DNA from: CAVTBX01 sp963733135
GTDB lineage: Bacteria > Actinomycetota > Thermoleophilia > Gaiellales > Gaiellaceae
Reading direction: 5' to 3'
Length of the DNA: 64,000 nucleotides
Assembly (NCBI GenBank): GCA_963733135.1
Contig: CAVTBX010000008.1
Span: 310,001-374,000, forward strand
Made by a program: the position numbers and the translations under genes. Shown in pieces: positions 33,578 to 42,347 of the stretch. Position 1 is the stretch's first letter. The number at the start of each line of letters is the position of its first letter. The notes beneath the pieces are model-generated. The model was not told the DNA's origin, searched no databases, and saw nothing but the letters and a program-made list of their open reading frames with translations.

Positions 33578-33659
33578 GCCGTTGAGACTTCGCCCCCGAG
33601 GGAAAGGTTCCCGGCTAGTGAGGTCTTCCGAAAGCCGGGCTTGCGACGTCGTGACCGGT

Positions 33660-34811
33660 CTATACCTCTAGCAGGAGCGCGTCGCCCTGCCCGCCGCCGG
33701 AGCAGATCGCCGCGAGCCCGAGCCCGCCGCCGTTTCGCCGCAGGTCGTGCACAATCGTCGCCAGGATCCGCGCCCCGGAGGCGCCGATCGGATGGCCCAG
33801 CGCGACCGCCCCGCCGTTCACGTTCACGCGCTCGGGGTCGACACCGAGCATCTTCGTCGAGTTCAGGACGACCGACGAAAAGGCCTCGTTCAGCTCCACG
33901 CGCTCGACGTCCCCGATCTGCTTGCCCGCCTTCGCCAGAGCACGCTCGCCCGCGAGGGCCGGCGTGCGCGCGAGATACGCGAAGTCGTCCGCCACGTACG
34001 CCGACGAGACGATGGTCGCGAGCACCTCGAGCCCGCGCTTCTTCGCGAACTCCTCGCTCGTCACGACGAGGGCGCCGGCACCGTCGTTCACGCCCGGCGC
34101 GTTACCCGCGGTCGTTGTGCCTTCCGAGTCGAAGACGGGCTTGAGCTGCGAGAGCCTCTCGTACGACGTGTCGCGCCGCGGCCCTTCGTCTTCCGCGACC
34201 TCGCCGACCGCCACGAGCTCGTCCTGGTAGAGCCCCTCGTCGATCGCGTTCACGGCCCGCTCGTGGGAGCGAAGCGCCCAGCGATCCTGATCCTCGCGCG
34301 TGATCCCGAGCTCACGCGAGACGAACGAAGCTTGGGCGACCATGTGCAGGTTGTCGAAGGTCGATGTGAGGCCATCGGAGGTCATCGAGTCGACGAGGAT
34401 GCCGTCCCCGAGCCGGTAGCCGAAGCGGGCCTTAGGGAGGAGGTACGGCGCGCTCGTCATCGACTCCATGCCGCCGGCGACGATGACCGAATGGTCGCCG
34501 GAGCGGATCATCTGGTCGGCCATCTCGACCGCGCGGACGCTCGAGGCGCAGACCTTGTTGACGGTGTCCGAGCCGATCTCCTTCGACAGCCCGGCGCCGA
34601 TGGAGGCCTGGCGTGACGGCGCCTGCCCCGAACCGGCCTGGAGCACTTGGCCCATGACCACGTACTCGACGTCCTCGTTCGCGATGCCGGCGCGGTCGAT
34701 TGCCGCTCGGATCGCGACGGCGCCGAGCTCCGGCGCCGAGTGGTTCTTGAGCGCGCCGCCGAGCTTTCCGAACGGCGTCCGGACGGCCGAGACGATCACC
34801 GACCTGGGCAT
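33660..34811 (-). CDS. Acetyl-CoA C-acetyltransferase (thiolase)
   Basis: 383 aa. Makes or cleaves acetoacetyl-CoA or longer 3-ketoacyl-CoA. Catalytic residues are in place: Cys88 in VNKVCASSVRAVEMA, His in ALGHPIGASGARILA and the C-terminal Cys in ICSGGGQGDALLLEV; also GGMESMTSAPYLLPKARFGYR. With the nearby hydroxyacyl-CoA dehydrogenase, acyl-CoA dehydrogenase and crotonase it completes a beta-oxidation-type set, although the genes are not in one operon. ATG at 34811. Confidence 0.95.
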   Translation of the reverse strand: MPRSVIVSAVRTPFGKLGGALKNHSAPELGAVAIRAAIDRAGIANEDVEYVVMGQVLQAGSGQAPSRQASIGAGLSKEIGSDTVNKVCASSVRAVEMADQMIRSGDHSVIVAGGMESMTSAPYLLPKARFGYRLGDGILVDSMTSDGLTSTFDNLHMVAQASFVSRELGITREDQDRWALRSHERAVNAIDEGLYQDELVAVGEVAEDEGPRRDTSYERLSQLKPVFDSEGTTTAGNAPGVNDGAGALVVTSEEFAKKRGLEVLATIVSSAYVADDFAYLARTPALAGERALAKAGKQIGDVERVELNEAFSSVVLNSTKMLGVDPERVNVNGGAVALGHPIGASGARILATIVHDLRRNGGGLGLAAICSGGGQGDALLLEV

Positions 34812-34849
34812 GCTCTGAGCGTAGCCAATCGGCTAGCCATAATCCCTCG

Positions 34850-36073
34850 GTGCGAAGCGACCGCGGAACCGTCCTCGCTCTCATCCTTGCCGGCGGCAAA
34901 GGAGGGCGCCTTGATGTCCTGACCACCGAGCGCGCCAAGCCCGCTATGCCCTTCGCCGGCGTCTATCGCCTCATCGACTTTCCGCTCTCGAGCTGCCACC
35001 ACAGCCGGATCGACCACGTCTGGGTGCTCCAGCAGTACGAGCCTCACTCGCTCTCCGCCCACCTGGCCGGTGGCCGGCCCTGGGACCTCGACCGGACCTA
35101 CGGCGGCCTCCGCGAGCTCCACCCCCACACGGGCGATTCCGAGAGCGGCTGGTACGAGGGGAACGCCGACGCTCTCTACCGGACACGCGACCTGATCGCC
35201 GAGCACGACCCCGAAGTGCTCCTCGTGCTCTCGGCCGACCACGTCTACCAGCTCGACTACTCCGAGGTCGTCGCCGGTCACCGCAAGTCGGGGGCAGCGG
35301 TGACGGTGGTGACCACACGCGTCACGCTTGACGATGCCAGCGAGCACGGCGTCGTCGAGGCCGACGGGGAGCGGGTGACCGGCTTCGCGTACAAGCCGGA
35401 CGAGCCGGCAACCGACGTCGTCTCCGCGGAGGTCTTCGCCTACGACACGCACCGGCTCCTCGAGACCCTGGACGAGATCGTCGAGGAGGAAGGCGAGGAC
35501 TCGCTCGCCGACTTCGGCGACTCGCTCCTGCCGCGGCTCGTCGAGAGCGGGGAGGCTCGGGCTCATTGCCTCGAGGGCTACTGGAAGGACGTGGGCCGCC
35601 CCGTCCGCTACTGGGAGGCCCACATGGATCTCCTCGAGCCTGAACCACCGCTCGACCTCGACGATCCCGACTGGCCGATCCTGACCCGCGGCGTGCAGCG
35701 GCCTCCGGCTCGGATCGAGCCAAGTGCCCGGATCGAGACGAGCCTGGTCTCACCCGGCGCGATTGTCCGAGGCGCCGTCGAGCGTTCGGTGCTAGGGCCG
35801 GGTGTCGTCATCGAGGAAGGCGCCGAGGTGAAGGGCGCGATCCTTTTCCACGACACCTGCGTCGAGCGCGGGGCTCGGGTCGAGCACGCGATCGTGGACG
35901 CGCGCGTTCGGATCCTCGAAGGCGTCTCGGTTGGCGGAGGCGCGCCCGACGACGACGGGCTCGCGCTCGTCGGGCACGGCGTCGAGGTCTCGGCCGACCA
36001 CGATGCCGGGCCAGGCGCCCGCGTCGAGCCCGAGACCTCGCACGACGAGGCCCACGCCCGGAGGAGAGACTAG
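34850..36073 (+). CDS. glgC: Glucose-1-phosphate adenylyltransferase
   Basis: ADP-glucose synthesis for glycogen. 407 aa: the nucleotidyltransferase N-terminus LALILAGGKGGRLDVLTTERAKPAMPFAGVYRLIDFPLSSC, GNADALYRTRDLI, LVLSADHVYQLDY, EGYWKDVGRPVRYWEAHMDLL, then a left-handed beta-helix C-terminus (SLVSPGAIVRGAVERSVLGPGVVIEEGAEV). Start GTG at 34850. It diverges from the thiolase gene with only 38 bases between starts and shares its terminal CTAG with the convergent membrane protein gene. Confidence 0.95.
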   Translation: MRSDRGTVLALILAGGKGGRLDVLTTERAKPAMPFAGVYRLIDFPLSSCHHSRIDHVWVLQQYEPHSLSAHLAGGRPWDLDRTYGGLRELHPHTGDSESGWYEGNADALYRTRDLIAEHDPEVLLVLSADHVYQLDYSEVVAGHRKSGAAVTVVTTRVTLDDASEHGVVEADGERVTGFAYKPDEPATDVVSAEVFAYDTHRLLETLDEIVEEEGEDSLADFGDSLLPRLVESGEARAHCLEGYWKDVGRPVRYWEAHMDLLEPEPPLDLDDPDWPILTRGVQRPPARIEPSARIETSLVSPGAIVRGAVERSVLGPGVVIEEGAEVKGAILFHDTCVERGARVEHAIVDARVRILEGVSVGGGAPDDDGLALVGHGVEVSADHDAGPGARVEPETSHDEAHARRRD

Positions 36074-36636
36074 AGCTCGACGCCGGCGAGCCGAAAGAGC
36101 CAGAACGCGCTCGAGTACCAGACCGCCACGAGGGTCGCGAAGAGAAGGCCGCCGGCGGTCGGCAGCACCCAGACGGGAAAGCGGTGCAGGCGGACGACCA
36201 GCACCTTTGCGGCGAACGCGCCGTAGACCACGCACCCGGCGAGCGAGTGCGCGAGGACGCGAGCGTCCGGATCTTGGAAGCCGAGCCGGAAGACGCAGTG
36301 GTAGGCAACTGGCAGCGTGAATAGGAGCGCGAGCCGGCCGGTCCAACGGTGGACGGCCGGAACCCAAGTCGGCCTACGCCAGGGAAGCTTGCGGAAGATC
36401 CACGCCGCCGTCACGAGCTGCGTCACGGCGAGCACCACCGCGACCGTGGCGAACCATGCCTTCAGGTGGAGGGTGTCGCTGAAGAAGAGCTGGAAGTAGT
36501 CGCCGTCCGGGTCCAGTTGCGCCCGGGCGACGAGACCGACCGTGAGTGAGACGAGCGCGAGAGCGGCGAGCGGGACGGCGAGCCAGCCCGGCGAGCGCCC
36601 GCCTCGGATCGGGGCCTGCGGCGTGCTCGCGCTCAT
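36070..36636 (-). CDS. Multi-pass membrane protein with conserved His, cytochrome b561-like layout
   Basis: 188 aa with about five hydrophobic segments. Histidines fall in or near membrane segments (DTLHLKAWFATVAVV, VPAVHRWTGRLALLFTLPVAYHCVFRLGF, RVLAHSLAGCVVYG), which recalls b561-type or DUF6529-type haem proteins. Haem binding is an inference. Stop codon shared with glgC in CTAG; ATG at 36636. Confidence 0.6.
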   Translation of the reverse strand: MSASTPQAPIRGGRSPGWLAVPLAALALVSLTVGLVARAQLDPDGDYFQLFFSDTLHLKAWFATVAVVLAVTQLVTAAWIFRKLPWRRPTWVPAVHRWTGRLALLFTLPVAYHCVFRLGFQDPDARVLAHSLAGCVVYGAFAAKVLVVRLHRFPVWVLPTAGGLLFATLVAVWYSSAFWLFRLAGVEL

Positions 36637-36678
36637 AGCGCAATGAAATCTTGTCGCCGTCCCGAGCGCAACATGTTG

Positions 36679-37809
36679 TCAACCCCAAACCCGCTCGGCG
36701 ACGCGGGCGACGAGCTCGAGCTTCCGCCACTGTGTGTCCGCGTCGATCTCGTTGCCTTCGAGCACGGACGCGAAGCCGCATTGCGGCGAGAGCGCGAGCT
36801 GGTCGAGCGGGAGATGGCGGGCGGCCTCATCGAGGCGCCGCACGAGATTCTCTTCGTCCTCGAGCTCGGGCGTCTTCGTGGAGACGAGCCCCATGACCAT
36901 CGTCTTCCCGGCCGGGACGTGGCTGATCGGCTCGTAGCCGCCGTCGCGCCCGATGTCGTCCCACTCGACGAGGAACGCGTCGTAGGCGAGCTCTCCGAAC
37001 ATGCGCTCGGCGACCGGGGCGAGCGAGCCTTCGCAGAGCCACCGCGACCGATAGTTGCCGCGGCAGACGTGGAGCGCGGTCGTCACGTCCGCCGGGATAC
37101 CTTCGAGGACCGCGTTGTCAGCGGTGATAGCCACGTCGAGGAGTTCGTCGAGGTCGTGACCCGCTTCCTGGAAGGAGGCCGACCAGCGCGGGTCGACGAG
37201 GTACGGGTAGAGCGGAAAGTCGAGCTGGATGTAGGCCGCGCCCGCGGCGACCGCATCGGCGATCAGGCCGCGCTCGATCTCGATTGCATGCTCGACGAGC
37301 TCGTCAAGCCCGTCGTAGACGCCCGCCGGCGTGAAGGTGAACGGGTGGCGAAAGAGCGAGGCGGCCGGAAAGGTGACCTTGAACGGCCTGGTCGCGATCT
37401 CGGCCAGAAACCCGGCCTCGCGAGCCGCCGGGCTGTCGACTCGGCGCAGACGCTCCTCGACCCGCTGGACGTGCCAGGTGACCTCGTCGCCCTCGGCGTT
37501 TCGAAAGACGGTGGTCGCCCGGTCGGTCGAAAAGCCTTCCACCGCATCCCAGAACGAGTTCAGGAACATGTAGCGGCGAAACTCGCCGTCGGTGACGACG
37601 TCGAGGCCGAGCGCCTCTTGCCTGGTCACGGCGTCACGGATCGCCTCGTCCTCGGCCGCTCGGAGAGCGCTCAGATCCTTGGCCCGCTCCTCGGGCAGCA
37701 GGGCGCGGTGGCCGGGCTCGTATACGGCATCGACGGCTTGCCGGAGCTCCGGGGGGCGGAGGAGGCTCCCGACGACCTCGGCTCGGGCAGGAACGCGAGG
37801 TGCTCGCAC
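36679..37809 (-). CDS. Cobalamin-independent methionine synthase-like (MetE C-terminal domain) protein
   Basis: 376-aa single-domain UROD/MetE-type barrel. VVGSLLRPPELRQAVDAV at the N-terminus, GLDVVTDGEFRRYMFLNSFWDAVEGF, AAYIQLDFPLYPYLVDPRW, LHVCRGNYRSRW (metal His-x-Cys), and LSPQCGFASVLEGN, the C-terminal zinc Cys. It lacks the N-terminal MetE half. Such stand-alone proteins may be methyltransferases using a corrinoid protein or methylated donor. GTG 37809 follows the M48 stop by one base (TAGCGTG). Confidence 0.85.
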   Translation of the reverse strand: MRAPRVPARAEVVGSLLRPPELRQAVDAVYEPGHRALLPEERAKDLSALRAAEDEAIRDAVTRQEALGLDVVTDGEFRRYMFLNSFWDAVEGFSTDRATTVFRNAEGDEVTWHVQRVEERLRRVDSPAAREAGFLAEIATRPFKVTFPAASLFRHPFTFTPAGVYDGLDELVEHAIEIERGLIADAVAAGAAYIQLDFPLYPYLVDPRWSASFQEAGHDLDELLDVAITADNAVLEGIPADVTTALHVCRGNYRSRWLCEGSLAPVAERMFGELAYDAFLVEWDDIGRDGGYEPISHVPAGKTMVMGLVSTKTPELEDEENLVRRLDEAARHLPLDQLALSPQCGFASVLEGNEIDADTQWRKLELVARVAERVWG

Positions 37810-37810
37810 G

Positions 37811-39025
37811 CTAGGGAGTCTCGCGCTCGCGCCACGCACGCGCCATCGACACGCGCTGAGCGAGCGTCGGGTGCGTGTCCATGAGGAGGTAGGCCCAGGT
37901 GGGCGGGCTCGGGTCGCCGAGGCTCGTCTCCGCGAAGCCCTCGAAGAGCCGCTCGGCGGCGGCGGCGTCCTGCGTCGCTTCGAGGGCCTGCCAGTCCGCC
38001 TCCCGTTCTAGGTGGCGCGTGACGACGTTCTGGAACGGGAGCGCGAGAAGGCCGAGGACGACGAGGACGAAGAGCCCAAGCGGTACTGCCTCCGGCCGGT
38101 ACATGCCGCCCCGGCGCCTCGTGAGCCAGGCGATCAGGAAGGCGCCGGGAAGCGCGAAGAGCGCGTACCAGGCGATCGACTTCCAGATGTGCCCACGTGC
38201 CAGGTGGCCAACCTCGTGGGCGAGGACGAACGTGACCTCGTCGTCCCGGAACCGCCCGTCCAGGAGCGTGTCCCAGAGGACGATCCGGCGCGTCGGCCCG
38301 AGGCCGGCCGCGAAGGCGTTCGGCGCACTCGTCACCTCGCGGACGCGCTGGACGTCGACGCGCACGGGATCGGTGTCCTGGCGCTCCGCGAGCACCCGCG
38401 CCTCCGTGCGGATCTCGGGGCCCGCGGGCCGCAGGTCGGGCGTCAGGTACGGGAGCACGAACGCGAAGAGCGCTACGAGCCCGACGAAGGCAGGGCCGCC
38501 GAGGATCCACCAGCGGTCGCGCAGGAGCCCGGCGAGCGCCATGACGATCAGGATCGCCAGGCAGATGAAGAGGAACTCGCCGCCGAGGCCGAGCCACGAG
38601 CCGACGATCCATTCGAGGTACGTGGTCTCCACCAGGTCGTGCCTGCGTTGCCACCAGAGGTCGAGCGCGCCGAACGGCACCTGGGCGAGCCAGAGAATCC
38701 CCAGGCCGAGCATTCCGAGGAGCATTCCCGTGCCGATCCGCCCGGCCGCCGACTCGCGCATGAGCCGAGGGCCGAGCCACGCGTAGAGGCCGAGCACGAC
38801 GAGCACCGTGAGCTCGCCGAGGACGAAGAAGAGCCGGGTGATGCGTTCGAAGCCGCGCGCGTCGACGACCGTCTCGGCGCCGAACGCCTCGCCGACGTCA
38901 ACGGTCGGCAGCTCGAGGCCGGACGGGACGCTCGTCCGGGCGAGGAGGACGACCGCCACCGCGTAGGCCGAGGCGACGGCTATGAGCGCAGCGGCGAGGA
39001 AGACGCCGCGCCGTCCTGCTCTCAC
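37811..39025 (-). CDS. M48-family membrane metalloprotease (Ste24/CAAX protease-like)
   Basis: 404 aa with several hydrophobic segments before and after the catalytic site. The zinc motif HEVGH is at 270-274 (FVLAHEVGHLARGHIWKSIAW), the third ligand Glu in LEREADWQALEAT, and THPTLAQRVSMARAW near the end is the usual M48 C-terminal His block. Membrane-protein quality control is the known role of relatives. GTG start overlaps the TGA of the DUF4389 gene. Confidence 0.9.
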   Translation of the reverse strand: MRAGRRGVFLAAALIAVASAYAVAVVLLARTSVPSGLELPTVDVGEAFGAETVVDARGFERITRLFFVLGELTVLVVLGLYAWLGPRLMRESAAGRIGTGMLLGMLGLGILWLAQVPFGALDLWWQRRHDLVETTYLEWIVGSWLGLGGEFLFICLAILIVMALAGLLRDRWWILGGPAFVGLVALFAFVLPYLTPDLRPAGPEIRTEARVLAERQDTDPVRVDVQRVREVTSAPNAFAAGLGPTRRIVLWDTLLDGRFRDDEVTFVLAHEVGHLARGHIWKSIAWYALFALPGAFLIAWLTRRRGGMYRPEAVPLGLFVLVVLGLLALPFQNVVTRHLEREADWQALEATQDAAAAERLFEGFAETSLGDPSPPTWAYLLMDTHPTLAQRVSMARAWRERETP

Positions 39026-40308
39026 GTCGCCGGGGCCACCTCGGGCTCGAGTTCGGCCGTGTCGTCCTCGGGCCGGCGCTGAACCGGCCCGCTATCGGGG
39101 TAGCGGTCGGTGACGAGGAGCACGTATGCGTCGACTTGCGCCGTGTAGCGGATCGAGTAGGCGCCGAGGTTTCGAAGGCCGGTCGGCATGCGCCCGAGCG
39201 CGAGCGAGACGAACCAGCCGTACACGCCGGCCACGAAGAGCGCGCCGCTCAACGCGGATGAGACGAGGAGCGCCGGGATCGCGAGGAACACGCGAAAGCC
39301 CGTGATCCAGCGGTTCTGCCTCGACGGCGGGCCGAACTCGATGTGGAGCGGATAGCCGGGCGCGCCGACGAAGCCGGGGAACGGATTCGTGACCACCAAG
39401 AGGAAGGCGAACACGTGAGCCTGGTAGCGAAGGAGCGCGGTGTAGAACCGGTGGAGCCCGTTCGGCATCCGGCCGGCGAAGAGGACGATGAACCAGGCCG
39501 GGATCGCCACGAGGACAGCCAGGATGCCCCACAGAATCAGCCAGACGAAGTGCGGAAACGCGAGGAGCAGCCGGAAGAAGACCGTGAGTCGTGAGCGCTG
39601 GCCGTCGTCGGTGAGAGTGAGGTTCACCGAGTGAGGCGGGGGCGGCTGGACTGGCCGCGGCGCTTCGGGGTTCGAGTCCGGGTAGCGGTCGGTGAGGAGC
39701 AGCAGATAGCCCCAAGCCTGCGCGCCGTAGCGGAGGACGTAGGCCTGAAGGTCTCGGAACCCGCGCGGCATCCGGCCTCGTACGAGGATGGCGAACCAGG
39801 CGAGGATCGCGACGGTGACGGCGACGCTCACCGTGGTGCTCGTCCAGGCGTAGGAGCCGTCGTCCTGCTGGCCGCGGCCGCCCCCACCCCCACCTCCGCC
39901 GCCGGCCAGAACCGCGGCGAGCACCAGGGCCGGGAGCACGAGGATGAGCCGGAAGGCGACCTTCCAGCGATTCTGCGGCGCCGGCCCGTCGATCTCGACG
40001 TCAACTGGGTATCCAGGCGAGCCGTCGAAGCCGGGGTAGGGGTTCGCGGCGAGATAGAGGTAGGCATAGAGCTGGGTCACGTAGCTGACGTAAGCGGCCA
40101 GAAAGGCATGAAGGCGCTGCGGCGAGATCCCACGCACGAGCGTTGCGAACCAGTTCACGATCGCGGCGACGAACGCGGCGATGGACCACAGGACGAGCCA
40201 GATGAAGTGCGGGATCGCGAGGAGGAGCCGGAAGAAGACCGTCAGGCGGTTCCGCTCGAGGTCGTCGGTGACGACGACGCGGATCGGGTGAGGCTCCACG
40301 TCCTCCAT
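39022..40308 (-). CDS. Membrane protein with tandem DUF4389 units
   Basis: 428 aa. Two long homologous halves can be seen. NRLTVFFRLLLAIPHFIWLVLWSI matches SRLTVFFRLLLAFPHFVWLILWGI about 200 residues later. NPYPGFDGSPGYPVDVEIDGPAPQNRWKVAFRLIL matches NPFPGFVGAPGYPLHIEFGPPSRQNRWITGFRVFL, and both halves end DRYPDS. Each half contains two DUF4389-type units, so the protein is effectively a four-fold repeat with about eight membrane segments. A poly-Gly run of nine interrupts the first half. Function unknown. ATG 40308 gives MEDVEPHPIRVVVTDD. Confidence 0.82.
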   Translation of the reverse strand: MEDVEPHPIRVVVTDDLERNRLTVFFRLLLAIPHFIWLVLWSIAAFVAAIVNWFATLVRGISPQRLHAFLAAYVSYVTQLYAYLYLAANPYPGFDGSPGYPVDVEIDGPAPQNRWKVAFRLILVLPALVLAAVLAGGGGGGGGGRGQQDDGSYAWTSTTVSVAVTVAILAWFAILVRGRMPRGFRDLQAYVLRYGAQAWGYLLLLTDRYPDSNPEAPRPVQPPPPHSVNLTLTDDGQRSRLTVFFRLLLAFPHFVWLILWGILAVLVAIPAWFIVLFAGRMPNGLHRFYTALLRYQAHVFAFLLVVTNPFPGFVGAPGYPLHIEFGPPSRQNRWITGFRVFLAIPALLVSSALSGALFVAGVYGWFVSLALGRMPTGLRNLGAYSIRYTAQVDAYVLLVTDRYPDSGPVQRRPEDDTAELEPEVAPAT

Positions 40309-40412
40309 TATCGGGCCCCGCCTATCGGACGGTCTACGCCGAAGCGTCATTCCGAGCCGAGTCCCCTTTTGGCGGTTGACCGCTCTTCGTGCTTGGCCTA
40401 CCCTCTCGTCCG

Positions 40413-40478
40413 ATGACCACTCCCGTCTCCATCTGGTGGGCTTGGCGCCGCGAGCGGAGCGGGAGCGTCGCCCCCTGA
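40413..40478 (+). CDS. trpL: trp operon leader peptide
   Basis: A 21-codon reading frame starting ATG ACC ACT with three Trp codons in SIWWAWRR and ending TGA at 40476-40478. It lies 64 bases upstream of trpE and just before a terminator-like hairpin. This is the arrangement of ribosome-mediated transcription attenuation: tryptophan shortage would stall ribosomes at the Trp codons. The tandem Trp codons make chance very unlikely. Confidence 0.9.
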   Translation: MTTPVSIWWAWRRERSGSVAP

Positions 40479-40509
40479 GATCCGGAGGCCCGACAGCCCG
40501 TTTCGCTCG

Positions 40510-40538
40510 AGACCTTCCAGCCGGAGGGTCTTTCTGTT
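40510..40538 (+). terminator. trp attenuator hairpin overlapping the trpE ribosome binding site
   Basis: AGACCTTCC-agcc-GGAGGGTCT forms a 9-bp stem (one G-U pair), followed by TTTCTGTTT. GGAGGG in the 3' arm is also the only good ribosome binding sequence before the trpE ATG at 40543, so closing the stem would both terminate transcription and hide the site. The upstream TCCGGAGGCC at about 40480-40490 could pair with CCTTCC as an antiterminator; that is an inference. Confidence 0.75.
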
Positions 40539-40542
40539 TGCC

Positions 40543-41787
40543 ATGACGATCGCAACCGACATCCACGCCGACCTCGTGACGCCGCTCGGCGCCTATCTTC
40601 GGCTGCGCGAGGGACAGGCGGCCAGCTTCCTCCTCGAGTCGGTCGAGAAGGGCCGGCTCGGGCGCTACTCGCTCGTCGGCTCGGGCGCGCGGCTCGTCGG
40701 GTTCGAGGAGGCGGAGGCCGAGGTGGCGACGGGCCGGCCGGTCGTCGGTTACCTCGGCTACGACCACATCGCCCGCCTCGAGCCGACCGTCGGGCTTCCC
40801 TCCGACGGGCCCGACCTGCCGGAGAGCCGCTTCGTCGTCGCCGACCGTCTCGTGCGCTTCGACCACACGACGAGCGTCGCTGAGGCCCTGGCGGGCGACC
40901 GCGACGAGCTCGCCACGCGCCTCGACGGCCCACCCCCTCGGGACATGTCCCGGGGACAGTCCCCAGGACGTGGCCGTACGAGACGGGTGCCCAGCCAGGC
41001 GGCATACAAGCAGGGCGTACGGCGGATCCAGGAGCACATCGTGGCCGGCGACGCGTTTCAGGTCGTCCTTTCCCAGAGAGCCGAGCGACCCACGACAGCC
41101 TCGGCCGTGGCTCTCTACCGCGCGCTGCGCCGCATCAACCCCTCGCCGTACCTGTTCCTCCTCGAGCTCGGCGACCTCGCGCTCGTCGGGTCGTCACCGG
41201 AGACGCTCGTGAAGCTGGAAGGCAACCGGGCGAGCCTGAATCCAATCGCTGGGACGACCGCGCCCGGCGACGGAGACGAGGAACGGCTGCTCGCTTCAGA
41301 GAAGGACCGGGCGGAGCACATCATGCTCGTCGACCTCGGTCGGAACGACCTGTCGCGCGTCTGCGTGCCTGGCACCGTTCGTGTCGAGACGTTCCTGAAA
41401 GCGGAACGGTATTCGCATGTCACCCATCTCGTGTCCGAGGTGGCCGGAGAGCTCGAGGCCGGGCGAACGGGGTTCGACCTGCTCCGTGCCTGTTTCCCGG
41501 CCGGCACCGTCTCGGGTGCGCCGAAGGTGCGGGCGATGCAGATCGTCTCCGAACTCGAGGGGTACCGTCGGGGCCCGTACGCCGGCGCGGTCGGGTACGC
41601 GCTCCCGGACGGATCGCTGGACACCTGCATCGCCATCCGGACGATCGTGCTCGCGGACGGCGTCGCGCGGCTTCAGGCCGGCGCAGGCGTCGTCCACGAT
41701 TCCGACCCGACGGCCGAGCACGAGGAGTGCCTTGCCAAGCTCGCCGCCCTCGAGGCGGCGATCGAGGAGGCGGAGCGCGCGCCGTGA
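40543..41787 (+). CDS. trpE: Anthranilate synthase component I
   Basis: Converts chorismate and ammonia to anthranilate with TrpG. 414 aa, at the short end for TrpE. The Trp feedback motif is present as SFLLESVEKGRLGRYSLVG. The chorismate-binding domain has EHIVAGDAFQVVLSQR, PSPYLFLLELG, PIAGTTAPGDGDEERLL, DLGRNDLSRVC, FPAGTVSGAPKVRAMQIVSELE and QAGAGVVHDSDP. The linker between the two parts (PPPRDMSRGQSPGRGRTRR) is encoded by a palindromic insert. TGA overlaps the GTG of trpG. Confidence 0.94.
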   Translation: MTIATDIHADLVTPLGAYLRLREGQAASFLLESVEKGRLGRYSLVGSGARLVGFEEAEAEVATGRPVVGYLGYDHIARLEPTVGLPSDGPDLPESRFVVADRLVRFDHTTSVAEALAGDRDELATRLDGPPPRDMSRGQSPGRGRTRRVPSQAAYKQGVRRIQEHIVAGDAFQVVLSQRAERPTTASAVALYRALRRINPSPYLFLLELGDLALVGSSPETLVKLEGNRASLNPIAGTTAPGDGDEERLLASEKDRAEHIMLVDLGRNDLSRVCVPGTVRVETFLKAERYSHVTHLVSEVAGELEAGRTGFDLLRACFPAGTVSGAPKVRAMQIVSELEGYRRGPYAGAVGYALPDGSLDTCIAIRTIVLADGVARLQAGAGVVHDSDPTAEHEECLAKLAALEAAIEEAERAP

Positions 41788-42347
41788 TTCTCCTCATCGA
41801 CAACTACGACTCCTTCACCTGGAACCTCGCGCACCTCTTCGGTGAGCTCGGCGCCGAGGTGCGCGTGGCGCGAAACGACGCGATCGAGGCCGACGAGGCC
41901 GATGAGCTCGCGCCGAGCCACCTGGTCATCTCCCCCGGCCCCGGCCGTCCCGGCGGCACGGGTGTCTCGCTGGAGCTCCTCCGCCGGCTCGGCCCGACGA
42001 CCCCGACGCTGGGTGTGTGCCTGGGCCATCAGGCGATCGTCGAGGTCTTCGGCGGCGAGGTCGGGCAGGCCAAGCGGCTCGTGCACGGGAAATCCGCACC
42101 CGTGGCGCACAACGGCCGTGGGCTCTTTGCCGGCCTCCCCGACCCGTTCGACGCCGGGCGCTACCACTCGCTTGCGGCGACCCGCCTGCCCGACGAGCTG
42201 GAGGTCTGCGCGACCACGGAGGACGGCGAGGTCATGGCTGTCCGCCACCGCGAGCTTCCGATCGACGGAATCCAGTTTCACCCGGAGTCGGTGCTGACAC
42301 CGTCCGGTCCCGACCTCGCCAGGAACTTCCTGGAGGGCCGGCGGTGA
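41784..42347 (+). CDS. trpG: Anthranilate synthase component II (glutamine amidotransferase)
   Basis: 187-aa class I glutaminase that supplies ammonia to TrpE. Begins ILLIDNYDSFTWNLAHLFGELG, with PSHLVISPGPGRPGGTG, the nucleophile elbow LGVCLGHQAIVE and the His/Glu pair IQFHPESVLTPSG. GTG 41784 overlaps the trpE stop and its own TGA overlaps the trpD GTG, so translation is coupled along the operon. Confidence 0.96.
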   Translation: MILLIDNYDSFTWNLAHLFGELGAEVRVARNDAIEADEADELAPSHLVISPGPGRPGGTGVSLELLRRLGPTTPTLGVCLGHQAIVEVFGGEVGQAKRLVHGKSAPVAHNGRGLFAGLPDPFDAGRYHSLAATRLPDELEVCATTEDGEVMAVRHRELPIDGIQFHPESVLTPSGPDLARNFLEGRR

